Shown here: positions 53,701-64,000 of the stretch, piece by piece
Position numbering within the stretch: position 1 is the stretch's first letter
Layout of the letters: each line of letters begins with the position of its first letter
Source of the DNA: Nymphaea colorata
Taxonomy: Eukaryota > Streptophyta > Magnoliopsida > Nymphaeales > Nymphaeaceae
Direction: 5' to 3'
Assembly (NCBI RefSeq): GCF_008831285.2
Contig: NC_045149.1
Span: 20,661,035-20,725,034, forward strand
DNA length: 64,000 nt
Program-made: the position numbers and the translations under genes
Notes under the pieces: generated by a model
Seen by the model: the letters and a program-made list of their open reading frames with translations, nothing else
Told to the model about the DNA's origin: nothing
Databases searched by the model: none

Positions 53701-56109
53701 AAGCACCCATCACCCAAAATATCCAAGCTCCGCCATTGTAGGGAGGTAAATGCTAACTCGAGCGTATCTACTGTTTAAAATATCCTATTCGATGGGATCT
53801 TCCTTAACATGACTCACACTCGAAGTGGTGTTCAGACTTGAAATTTTGAAACTGAAACTGGATCCTACAAAGATAAGAAGTTAACGACTTTGATGCTTAA
53901 TCAAATTGGAACTTTATCGGATTTGAGACTCGAACTCAGATTCAGTCTTAAATTACTTAATTTTTTCCTCTTTGGTTCTTTTTCTAAAATTAAAAAATTT
54001 TAGAGAGAAGAAATGAAATTGAAAATCCCTTGAGAATGATTTCAACCACATACATAACCGCAAAATTAGAAAAGTAAAGACAAAAGAAGAGTAGCTAACA
54101 TAAACCAAAGATGTAAAAGTCAATTTCTAGCTCGCATCGACTTCCCTTGTATCGACCATTTTTTTAGATTAAAAATTATTTTTAATGAAAATTTATTATT
54201 GTTATTATTATTATTATTAAATACGAGCGGAAAGGATTGGAAGCCGGTAGAACTTGAATGGGCCCCACGTGGCCATGAATCTCCATCGACCTCGTAATTA
54301 CGATGTGGCACCCCTCGAAAATTAAGGGGATGTAAGGGGCAAAGGTTTGTCCTCAAGGCCGCTTCCCACGCAGACCCGACATTTCGATTAGAAACTGTCA
54401 AGTACCGCCACGTTACGGCAAGAAAAACTACAAAAATGCCCCTATTTTTTTCCAATATCACATTGAAGGCCAACCACTCTGATTTTAAGACTGGTTTTAG
54501 CTTGACCTTCCTTATCTTTCTTTTTTATAGTCTTTATAAACTATTTATTCACCAATATAATTTAATTTCCATTTTTTTCCATTAAAATCCCCAGAAAAAT
54601 CATGAAAATAGGTTTTTAATTTTCTATGTAAAGGAAATAAAGAGTTCAGCATAATCTGATAAATAGTTCACCTAGAATAATTGTAGCTGCCCTTGAATTG
54701 CCAGTTTTGCTCTTGAGAGCAGGCCTTCCCTGAATGTCAACAGACCCATCCTCTGTCACTTCCTCACTTGCATCCTGAAACACAAAATAGACCCCAATTT
54801 TTAAAAAAATATATATATATAAATAAATGTTCAAGAAAAAGATTACCCTACCCTATGTAATATTGAGCTGTGGATTCCCAACTTTGCTTTTATGACAAAA
54901 GTGGATGAAAAATGATAAATTTCATACTCAAAACTCAAAAGCAACCACCAACTAGTACAAGTGGAAGGAAGGCTGATTATGAGAACAAAAAATTTTCTAA
55001 GTTGAGGAAGGTGAGGACTGAAGAATTTAATATCTAAGGGTTGCCATAATTTGGTAAAAAGTCCAAACCCAACACAGGTGAATCAATCTAAAACATGTTT
55101 GACCTGGACATTCTATCTCAGACAAGTTGTCCCACCAGGAAATTGCGTAATGTGTTTAGAGTAATTTGGGGTCGAATTAAGAGAAGAATTAATCTGTACT
55201 TGATTTTTGAGAGATAGGATCAGACATACAAAGAATTGCATGTATGAAATTCACGGTAGCCTTGCTACTTGTAAGATTCAGGAGTTCCAAATTAGTTCTT
55301 TAGTACTGGAGTTAAAGTGCAATCAAAACTCACTGCCACCAATTTTAGAAGCATAAAGATAATGGGTTCTTTTGCATATCCTTTTTAAGCAGGCTGCCAA
55401 GCCTCTGCTTCCTGCAGCAACTCAAAGAATCACAACTCTTAAACGCCATTGATGAGAACAGAACTCATCTTTGATTTAAAACAAAAGAATCACGGCTCTT
55501 CTGCTTTTAAACAACGTTGATGATCATAAGATCAAAGAACTGAAGTTAAATTCCAATTCTGCAATCAAAACTCATGTTCAAAATTTTAGAAGCATAAAGA
55601 TAATGGGTGCAGAATACCAGGCCTCTGCTTTCTGCGGCAACCCAAAATAATCATAACTTCTCTGCTCTTAAAAGCCATTGATGACCATAAAATCAGAGAA
55701 CATAACTCAAATTTGAAAAACTTATCTGCTCTTAAACAAAAGATCATTCAGGACTCCTTCGCTTTAAAACGGTGTTGATGATCAAAACTTCTCCGATCAA
55801 AACTCATGTCCCCTAATTTTAGAAACATAAAGAAAATGGGTGCAGAATACCAGGCATCTGCTTTCTGCAGCAGCCCAAAAGAATCACAACTTCTCTGCTC
55901 TTAAACAACACTGCCGATGGATGAACATAAAACCAAGGAACCCAACTCAAATTTCACAAGTACTTACATCCATTACAGTCGGAAGACAAAAGAACCAAAT
56001 GTTCTAAAAAAAATAGAAACATGAAGGAAAAAAAGATTTCACTTACCTTGTGTAGCAGAGAGATGTATTCTTCACCACCATGATCTGCTCCTGCACCATG
56101 AGCTCCCAT
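50738..56109 (-). CDS. NPF (NRT1/PTR) transporter, tandem copy 2
   Basis: Exons 56047-56109, 54672-54774, 53105-53322, 51721-52274, 50738-51554; 584 residues. Exons 1-3 have exactly the same lengths as copy 1; exon 4 is 6 nt longer and exon 5 15 nt shorter (C-terminus HDPIIC instead of HDPQVQSDVNK). Shared transporter blocks: GTSYLTPLLGALFADSYW, LGADQFSDMDP, FFNWFYFTMSFGAF, PFYRLQKPGGSPLT, NPWRLCTVTQVEELK and FFYDQSPDSM. As in copy 1, the TM1 coupling motif is E58-L-F-E61-S62. In contrast, the TM4 lysine is kept (GSGCIK, Lys178). Intron 2 is 1349 bp against 231 bp in copy 1. Both reading frames are intact, so both are likely functional; substrate unknown. Confidence 0.95.
55310..55975. repeat. 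Three-unit (~235-bp) array in intron 1 of NPF copy 2
   Basis: (g/a)cataaaga(t/a)aatgggt recurs at 55351, 55592 and 55824 (spacing 241 and 232). Each is followed by gcctctgctt(t/c)ctgc-type and ctgctcttaaac-type blocks. Copy 1 intron 1 carries about two shorter units. Confidence 0.75.
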
Positions 56110-56948
56110 GGTTGTTCGTCAATCTGTTGGAAGCTGCAAGAAAGTTGCAACTCCTCACAAGTCACCGCTCATCAATGAACGACGAACAGCTCCATTTTAT
56201 GGGGAGTCCCACCAGCTTCAGCCACCTACTCCCGCCCTTTTCATAGTTCATTAATTGCCCTCAACGGTCCCGATATTGCAAGCACAGTCCAACGGAACTA
56301 CGGAAGTATCGGCTTAGTGGTCAGGGGTGTTTCGGGAATTTAGTATTCACTTGTTCTTATGTCCATAAATAATTCGTGATATGGTGCGCATAAATTGAAA
56401 AAGGCCAACAAACAATTCTACGGTCGCCCGCGACGACGTCAAACTTTGGTTACTTGACTAAAGAAAATTAAATAAAATTTGATTTTTTTTAATAAAAATT
56501 TGGCAAAAAGATACCCAAAAAAAAAAAGCTTTTGAATAATAAAAAATTAAAAAAAATTTCTTTTTTCCTTGCGTTTTGACAGTTTCAAATCTTTGATTAA
56601 TTGTGTTCATTAAGTTCATGTTACATGCTAAAAAATATGAATTTAAAGTCGGATAGAAGGAGGAGGTTCGACCTTAAAGTCATGAGATCATTGCGGATCC
56701 GGAGGAAAACAAACACAACCTTTGTGAAAAGAAAAAACAAGCAACCCTAATTTTAACCATCTTATTAAGGCTCATAAACAATGTTGTAGAAATCAATTTT
56801 TCTATTGATGATTGGTTACCAAGATAACAATATTATTCTTAAAAATAAATGAAAATGTATAAAAATTAATCTCAAATATAAAATATTAAAAGTAGTCAAG
56901 AACAAAAAATGGCACCCTTGGCTCAACAATTCAGACAATGTTGACTAT

Positions 56949-57246
56949 GGTAGTGTTTGGATGACAACCTAAAACCTGGTTTTGGGACCCAAAACACCAT
57001 TTCAACGATAACATAGGACATTGAAATAAGGTTTTGTTAAAAACCTGTCTTCACAAAACATGTTTTCATGAAGAGTTTCATCCGAAACTGCCTTCCTCTA
57101 ACTTTTTCTTGTAAAATTAATTTTTACCTCTAAACCAAATTTGTCACTTGCCATCCAAACATGAAACCAAGTGTACAAAAAAAAAGATTTTAACCAGGCT
57201 TTTACAAAATCAAAGTTTTTTTTATGGTGTCGTCCAAATGCTCCCT
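56949..57246. mobile_element. MITE-like element with GTTTGGAT-type ends
   Basis: Left end gtagtgtttggatgaca and right end tgtcgtccaaatgctcc are inverted repeats; the inside has AAAACC/GGTTTT blocks as in the other family members. Confidence 0.55.
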
Positions 57247-57411
57247 ATAAATTATAACCGGTGTTTTTACAGTCTTCTATGTTAAAAAAAAACAGAAGTA
57301 GAAAAGCAAGTCCTCAAAGGTTTTACTTTACTTTACTTCCTTATTTTAGGGACCTGGAATAATTGAAGAATTCTTCTTTCTCTGCTAAGTTTACCCAATT
57401 AAAAACTTCTC

Positions 57412-58189
57412 AAGGGTGTTTGGATCACATCTAAAATCAGGTTTTTAGAGCGTTTGAAAGATATCAAAACTGAGTTTGAAGATAATCTACTTTTGCCAAA
57501 TATAAAAGTAAGTGAAAAAGTGTGACTCTCTTATGTTATTTTCAAAAAACTGATTTTTGAGTGTTTTTGAGTATGTCAATCAAACATTTTCAAGAGAAGA
57601 TAGGCAGACTTAATATCTATCTTGAGTTCATTTGACATCAACTCCGTACTATAGAAAAGATGCGAAGAGACACTGATATGTAAGTTGAAGCATTGTGAAA
57701 CATTATCCAAAGTAACAAAAGCAAGTCTGGTACTTTATGAAAAAGAGGGTGAAGCAAAAAAGTTTTCATTAGCGGGATTGAATTAAAGTTTTTAAATTTT
57801 GACTATAACTGAAATATCAGTTTTCAAAATTTTTATATAAAACAAGTAAAAAATTTTAAAATTTACATGTAAATTTAAAAGAAAAAAAAATTGAGGTGGG
57901 TCTAGGGATCATGCAAAGAGTGGGACTTTGAGTCTCAGCCGTATGGTAAGATAGAAATGTTACTCTTATTGTTAAGAGTATGCCAATCACACACATAAAC
58001 CAAGTTTTCTCAACTCATTAAAAAACTTGATTTACATAATACAAAGTTTTTATAAAACTCATTGAGATGAGGGCGTCATCAATCACACACATAAACCAAG
58101 TTTTCTCAACTCATTAAAAAACTTGATTTACATAATACAAAGTTTTTATAAAACTCATTGAGATGAGGGCGTCATCCAAACACGGCCCT
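57412..58189. mobile_element. Longer MITE-like element with an exact 96-bp internal duplication
   Basis: Left end agggtgtttggatcacat and right end gcgtcatccaaacacggccc are inverted repeats. A 96-bp segment beginning caatcacacacataaacc at 57984 is repeated without visible change at 58080, which argues for a recent event. Confidence 0.55.
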
Positions 58190-58553
58190 GGTTTTGACGA
58201 GACTGCTTCCAAACACTAAAATTAAATTACTTGAAGTTATTATATTATGTAGAAAACTTGCAAGTAGAGCCATTATATTAATAAAACCCCCCAAGCTAGG
58301 AGACAGCTAGTTTGACCTGGGGCTCAAACAAAATAAAAGATTTTATGGCGGGCCATTACATAATTTTCACAATTTTTACTGGAATTAAATTATTTTTTTT
58401 AAAATGTCTATAAAAAAACTGGGGAGAAGCCGTGATCCATGCGGGTTCATCTTCTTATATTTTAAACTTAATAAATAAATATTTAATTATTTTTTTTTTC
58501 AACGGTCATATTGGTCGTGCATCGCTTTGAAACCTAGCCTGGTCTACGAGATT

Positions 58554-58791
58554 CCGGGTGAGCAAGGGGTATTAATCCCACCGCCCGAAAAAGGCCCGAA
58601 GGCCCCCCATTCCCCCTGCCTCCGGGGTCTTGAGCTGCGTCGGTGTCAGCGATAGCAACGGTGCACCCTTCAGTTTAGATGTCGCGCCTTACCTCCTTAA
58701 GACACGGGAACATAACGCTCACGAGAATCGAACTAGAGACCTGCCTTAGTACGGGCCCCTAGCTCAACCAGCTACGCTATGCCCCTTGAGG
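58554..58791 (-). mobile_element. tRNA-derived SINE with 15-bp target duplication
   Basis: On the minus strand the head reads ggggcatagcgtagctggtt (A box tagcgtagctgg) and about 30 bp later agttcgattctcg (B box). A body of about 170 bp follows. It is flanked by a 15-bp direct repeat with one mismatch: ctggtctacgagatt at 58539-58553 and ctggtgtacgagatt at 58792-58806. The tail lacks a long poly(A). A diverged relative is at 48040-48340. Confidence 0.8.
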
Positions 58792-59632
58792 CTGGTGTAC
58801 GAGATTAGGACTCAATTTTTTCTTTAATTTTTTAAGGTGCCTTTAGGACTTACCTTCACTCACTGCAAGTCTTTGTGGCATTGCGCCCATGCAAGTCTTT
58901 GTCGCATTGCGCATTGAGGGGCAGAACCAAGAATTTTTCATGAAAGAAACTGAAATATGGTTTCGAAGTTTTTGCGGAGGCTTTTAAAATTTTTATATAA
59001 GATAAATGATTTTTTAATTTATATATAAATTAAAAAAAATTGAGGTGAGGCCAAGATCATGCCGGCAGCTCGGCCCCTGATAGCATTCCAAATTTATGGT
59101 AAGGAAGTCAAATATGGCGGTAAACCAAACCCTTAAAAGGAGATTGTCAAAATAGAAAGGAAGTTTCAAAAGCTTTTTCTTTCTTCCTTTCTCATTATTG
59201 ACATCGACTACAGGATTCGATATGTGGCGAAGCATCACTATCAAAAAGTTTTTAGTTCGTTCATTCTACCATCTTGCTCACCAACCAAACACTTTCCTTG
59301 ACCACTTCTGAAGAACTTTGTCCACAATGCAAGACCTTTGAAAGTAATTTAAATTGATTTTTAAAAATAAAACATTCAAAAATGCACAAATATATGTCAG
59401 CATCGTATAGTTTGGGCCCTGGTCCCACTTCTTTTTTTTTTTTAAATTTACATGTAAAATTTTAAAAATTTTACTTGTTTTATATTAAAATTTTGAAAAA
59501 CAATATTTTGGCTCTAGTCAAACTCTAGAAACTTTAATTTGGCATGCTTCATGAGCTCCACCCCTCGTTTTAGTAAGTCTTGTTCCAATAGTTTATGTCA
59601 CTGTTATTGAATATTTCGATTGGATTCATAAT

Positions 59633-59990
59633 CATATTTGAATCAGATTCAACAACATTCTATGTTCGATGCTTCTTACATTTAAAAAATCAGCAGGTTT
59701 CGGTTTAAAATTCTGATTTGAATATGAATGTAAAACTCAGATTTTATATTTGACTTTTCATCATTCGAATATGAATAAATATTCAAAAAAAATGGACATG
59801 ATGATATATTCAAGCATATTTGAATCAGATTTAGTAATATTATATGTTCAATGTTTTTACATTTTGAAAATCAGCCCATTTCGATTCAAAATTTAAATTT
59901 GGATATGAATGTAAAAATCATGTTTGACTTTTCATAATTCGAATCTGAATATATAAATATTCGAACTGAATATATAAATATTCGAAAAAA
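59633..59990. repeat. 182-bp tandem duplication, diverged
   Basis: catatttgaatcagatt begins at 59633 and 59815. Shared downstream blocks include tatgttc, gatatgaatgtaaaa-type and tttgacttttcat. Confidence 0.8.
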
Positions 59991-61049
59991 TGGATAAAAG
60001 TATATCTGATTCATACCCGTTCGTTAGGGGCATATGATTATTAAGGATTTAAAATTCAAAAGTTTGATTTGAATCTGATTTCTCATTACACTTCAAATTC
60101 ATGGATCTCAAATTAAGGAGATGAATCTCATGCTTTAAGATTCATGAGATTTAAGATGACAAGTTTACAAATTTATCGTGTATCACTCAATCTTTAAAAT
60201 TCTCGCTGAAAATCGGAGGTCTAAATTTTTTTAGTGCTTAAAATCTTAGATCACGTTGAATCTAAGATCCAACAAACATGTCTGTGGGCGTGTTTGATAG
60301 CCTCGGATCTGATACATATCACGCTTATTTGAGATCCATTTTACATGGGACTCTAGTATATTCTATCACCATGTAAAAATGAAGATTTGTGATCTTCAAG
60401 GTCAAAATTGGTTTGATCTCGAATTCATGGATCGTCAATGTTAGAAACAAGGGCGGAGCGAGGATTGCTTTCAGGGGTGGATCAAACGGTTCAACAAATT
60501 TATCTGGATAGCACCAAACTAAACCCGAATCCAAAAAATACATTATGCAACTAAAAACTTTCAATTTTTTTAATGTAAATATTTTTTTTGTCAATTTGCT
60601 GGGGGTGGGACTACGGCCTAGGTTAGAAACTAAGGTCACTGCTCACAAACTGAGGACCTCCTTAAACACACCTTTTTCTGCGGTCTCAGATCCTGTCAAA
60701 CGCAAACTTATACAATTAGCCTTGTGGATCTCAAATTCTCATTTTTTTTATGGATCTGAAATTCAACCGTGGAGTTCATCATAAAAGATTTTAGATCAGC
60801 CTTGGATTTGCCCTGGATTTGTTTTTTTACCGGATCAGCAGAACACATAATGGCTTGTTCTCATCTGACTAAGCGGGTCTGGTTTCTAAATGATAATTGG
60901 ATCATCTCCGCAGCCACTCAGCAGCCAGTCACTGGCTATAAAAAAACACTGGTTTTTTCTGCTTAAGTTTGGATTCTTGGATGCAAAACCCAGATCCACC
61001 ACAAAAAATGGATGCCAAAACCGGATTCCTGATTAAGTTTTTACCAGTG

Positions 61050-61147
61050 AAAGCCTAATTTTCTTGTTTCGGATCCTCAATGATATTGGATCACAGCAAA
61101 AGCCTAATTTTCTTGTTTCGGATCCTCAATGATATTGGATCACAGCA
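61050..61147. repeat. 49-bp exact tandem duplication
   Basis: aaagcctaattttcttg starts at 61050 and 61099; no difference seen between the copies. Confidence 0.92.
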
Positions 61148-61634
61148 AAATATTCTGATGCCCATATCCGATCCACAGCATGATGAAACTACCAGTAGCT
61201 TTCACAACTTAATATTGCAATACTGATTTCAACTCATTATTAAGACAATATACACCTTAAAGTGAAGATCTTGGCCCGTATACTGTTTTTTTATATTAAA
61301 AACAAAAAAAACATTATTATATTTATAAGCCAGCCAACATTTCATTTATTTACTTGATTATTCAATATTGGTTGGAAGGTTTCCAATCTTCCAAATGCGT
61401 TTCTTCTAAAAGAAATATGTGTATGCTTTTTAATTTTTTTGTTTTATTTTCAATTTCAAATTAACGTGATTTTCGAGTAGCCGGGGGATCCAAGCCGATG
61501 GCAATGTCCCGGTCCGAAGGTTCATCTGGATCTGTTGTGGACTCGACCCGAAACTGCTCTATATCCGATTTCTCTCAGAGCGTTCTGTCTTCCGTTTCCG
61601 GGAGAGAGAGAGAGAGAGAGAGAGAACACCGGCG

Positions 61635-62958
61635 ATGGCCTACGTGTTGAGGTCGGCGTTGAAGTCGATCAAGGAGAAGGGTCTCCTCAATGTGGTGAGG
61701 GAGCTCAAGAATGAAGGATACTCGTAAATGCCCCTTCCCCTCATTTATTTTCGTTGTCATTTTCTCACTTGATGAATTTTTGATGTCTGAAGAAGGCGCC
61801 CAATTTTTTTTCCCGATCATGATTCCAATGTACCCAGTTGTGTTTGCGATGCTTGTCTGAATCAAGTTGGTAGTGGTAGACATAGTTCATCTGTTCCTGA
61901 TTGATTTTCCTTCTGAGATTCATGATGCTTAAGGGGGCGGTGTTGTGATTTTTTTTTTTTGGTACAAGGTGTTGTGAATTTTTCTGCGTATTCAAGTATC
62001 TAAATGCACCCATGTTGGGATTAACAACATCTGCCCTGTTCCAATATTCGTCCTTTAATTCCACTTGGGAGGTTTTCTTTTCATTTCCATGAGATTCACA
62101 ACGTGCAATGGAATGACCTAGGTTTCTTTCCTTGTGACGATTGTTTTAGTCGCCCAATTCCCGTTTCTTATTTGAACGCTTGCAAAGTCAGTTTAATGAT
62201 CTTGAGCTTTTACCTGTTCTTTTGGATGAGGTTGGTAAATCCTTTTCTCTTCTCCGTCTTCTCCTTTGTCATAAGTCGTAACTTCAGAGTAAATGTTTGC
62301 TGAATTTTGTTAAGCAAATGAATCTTTACATTCCTTTCTATTTTCTAATGTCACTAGTCCTGCTCAAATTGAAAAGAGATGGACCTAGCCCTTGCTTGCT
62401 TTTGAAATAATAAACGTGGATGGGGACCATATATTGTATGTTTTGTAACTGCTTTCACCAACAAGGAAGGGGAAAGGGAAAAAATTCATGTTTTGACCAG
62501 TATGCCACCAAATGGGGAATTCCAATTTGTGACGAGAAAATTTTGGAATCGAGTATGTTGTCCCAAAACATGGTTTGACATATAAAAATGCAGATTTCAA
62601 CTTTAGTCCACTAGCCCACAGAATCTGCTGCTTACACACTAGAGTGATCGACTGATGAACTCTATCATAACTTCTAAATGTGATGAATGGCAAGATTTCC
62701 TAGCGTATGCTTCTGTTGGGGCAAAACAGGTAGTCTATGGCATACATGTTCAGTTTGATGAAAAAAAAATTAAATTTTTTTTCTATTTGATGAGTTAAAT
62801 ACTAGGTGCGCCTCTTACAAACTTGTGGTTGAGCATGAAGTGGTAAATCATTATAGTTTGCTAGTAATATCTTTCATTTTTAATGTATTTCCTACTTACT
62901 TTATTTTTGTTATTTATTTTGTTTATTTCAGGAAATGCCTTCTGGATGGAAATCTCCT
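61635..62958 (+). CDS. NDUFA12: NDUFA12 / B17.2 subunit of mitochondrial complex I, 5' part, cut by right edge
   Basis: Accessory subunit of NADH dehydrogenase at the mitochondrial inner membrane. Two exons are visible: 61635-61723 (29 codons plus 2 nt) and 62932-62958 (27 nt), joined as ...LKNEGYS-KCLLDGNLL. The block MAYVLRSALKSIKEKGL, then VVRELKNEGY and KCLLDGNLL, matches plant NDUFA12 proteins, which continue with a QTKIHNIGATLVG-type segment. I looked for that next exon up to 64000 and did not find it, so the second intron runs past the window. The leader contains a (GA)n run immediately upstream of the ATG. Confidence 0.88.
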
Positions 62959-64000
62959 GTAAGTACATGTTTTTAATTTTCTATCCATTTAATTTTAATC
63001 AATACTTCAGGTATCTTAAGTTAATATTTTGTTTTATGGAGCCAATTCTTTTTTTTGTCATCTTGAGCGGCTCTCATGTCTTACAATTCTTACATTGTTA
63101 CAACAGAATCTGCATGAATATCTAGTTGACTACTTACTGGCAGCATTGTGTCATTCATGGAAGCAGCATCATTATATTATCTTAAATTCTTAAATTAATC
63201 TAAATTTCCCATTTGAAATTTGTTGTGTTTTATTCTTTGCGCATTATTATGAGAAGATAAGAAGAACAAATAAAATAGCTGGAGTAAGGTAACAATAATT
63301 GATAGTCTTCAATCATGTATGGGTTATCTCACATGGAAACTACCAAAATCCAAAAATAAATGGATATACTATCTTTGTGCAAGTTTTTTGTGACGATACT
63401 ATACAAGGAACAGACACATGAATGCATTCAGGTACTCACTAGGTGCTATCTTAGTTTTACTAATACAAGCACAATAGGTTTTTCTTCCTTTCCCTTGTTT
63501 CGGTATATGTTCTCAAAAGTGATAGGTTTCTCTGCCCGTCTTTTTTTCTCTCTCTCAAAAAAAAAAAAAAAAAGGAATTCTGTGTATGAGCAGTATTATC
63601 AGTTGATACAGCTGTTAGTCATTCCATGGTTCATGTTCATTTAGGCACAATTGAATGTGGAAGCTACCTTGAGATGCTTATAGTGGAACTTGTCATACTG
63701 GTTGTGGCAACCATATCGCATAAGTTGTTCCTTGCTGCCGTTCCTCTGGAAATGGTTGAAATTGGCACAATGTGAGTTTTTGGCTTGAGTTCCAGTGTAA
63801 GTTTTCAGCTTCAACAATACCAGAACACTGCAAAACATAGTTTGGACTTTAGACTGCAGAGTAAGGCTAAAAGTTCAGTCTGTGCTTTTGGCAAGGACTT
63901 GGTCCTCTTCATCTTGTGCATAGAAAGTGGCACGGGATGACCTCTAAGCATATTGGCAGCAGTCACATCCGTAATACCAAAAAATTAGTGCACAATATAG
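62959..64000 (+). other. Intron 2 of NDUFA12, to the window edge
   Basis: Begins with a good donor (gtaagtac). AT-rich, with a CT/poly(A) tract at 63545-63575 that resembles a retroposon tail. No exon seen. Confidence 0.6.

Larger units (their letters stand above)
56110..61634. other. Intergenic, AT-rich, transposon-derived
   Basis: No gene supported over 5.5 kb. Contains two MITE-like elements (56949-57246, 57412-58189), a SINE (58554-58791), a 182-bp duplication (59633-59990) and a 49-bp duplication (61050-61147). The end, from about 61490, is GC-richer and leads into the NDUFA12 leader with a (GA)n run at 61601-61625. Confidence 0.6.

Noticed and set aside
58741-58791. tRNA gene
   Set aside because: A and B boxes are present, but the sequence does not fold into a full tRNA, continues into a SINE body and is flanked by a target duplication.

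Overview
This window is nuclear DNA of a flowering plant. The genes are split by many GT-AG introns, most coding sequence is AT-leaning (so probably not a grass), and the protein families are plant ones (B3/REM, OVATE, NPF transporters, pTAC18-like cupin, plant ARF-B). Intergenic DNA is AT-rich and full of (TA)n runs and small transposons. I cannot name the species. I rebuilt the exons by hand from splice signals, reading frame and family conservation.

Layout: (1) 821-9046, minus: 5' part of a RelA/SpoT-homologue gene running off the left edge, with two related hAT-like elements in two of its introns. (2) 12009-13928, plus: small plastid cupin of the pTAC18 type. (3) 16090-20131, minus: complete six-exon ARF-B small GTPase. 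(4) 22665-24547, minus: single-B3 transcription factor with a 187-bp tandem duplication upstream. (5) 25769-27808, minus: secreted pectate lyase. (6) 31735-32286, minus: OVATE-family repressor, divergent from a plus-strand, single-exon, degenerate EF-hand protein at 33142-33564. A ~300-bp tandem array follows. (7) 37056-41660, plus: complete six-exon ERD2 (K/HDEL receptor) gene. (8) 42297-46781 and 50738-56109, both minus: tandem duplicate of an NPF (NRT1/PTR) transporter gene with identical five-exon structure. A relic of ERD2 exon 5 lies beside the second copy, so the duplicated block began inside ERD2. (9) 61635 onward, plus: first two exons of the mitochondrial complex I subunit NDUFA12/B17.2, running off the right edge.

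The genes are ordinary plant housekeeping or developmental genes with no sign of working as a cluster. I found no evidence for a wholly new system. The main points of interest are the duplicated NPF pair, which lacks the basic residue of the proton-coupling ExxE(K/R) motif and differs at the TM4 lysine; the fossil ERD2 exon that marks the duplication boundary; paired hAT insertions in one gene; a tRNA-derived SINE with a 15-bp target duplication; and about ten independent short direct duplications of 39-187 bp, suggesting repeated repair-type duplication in this lineage.
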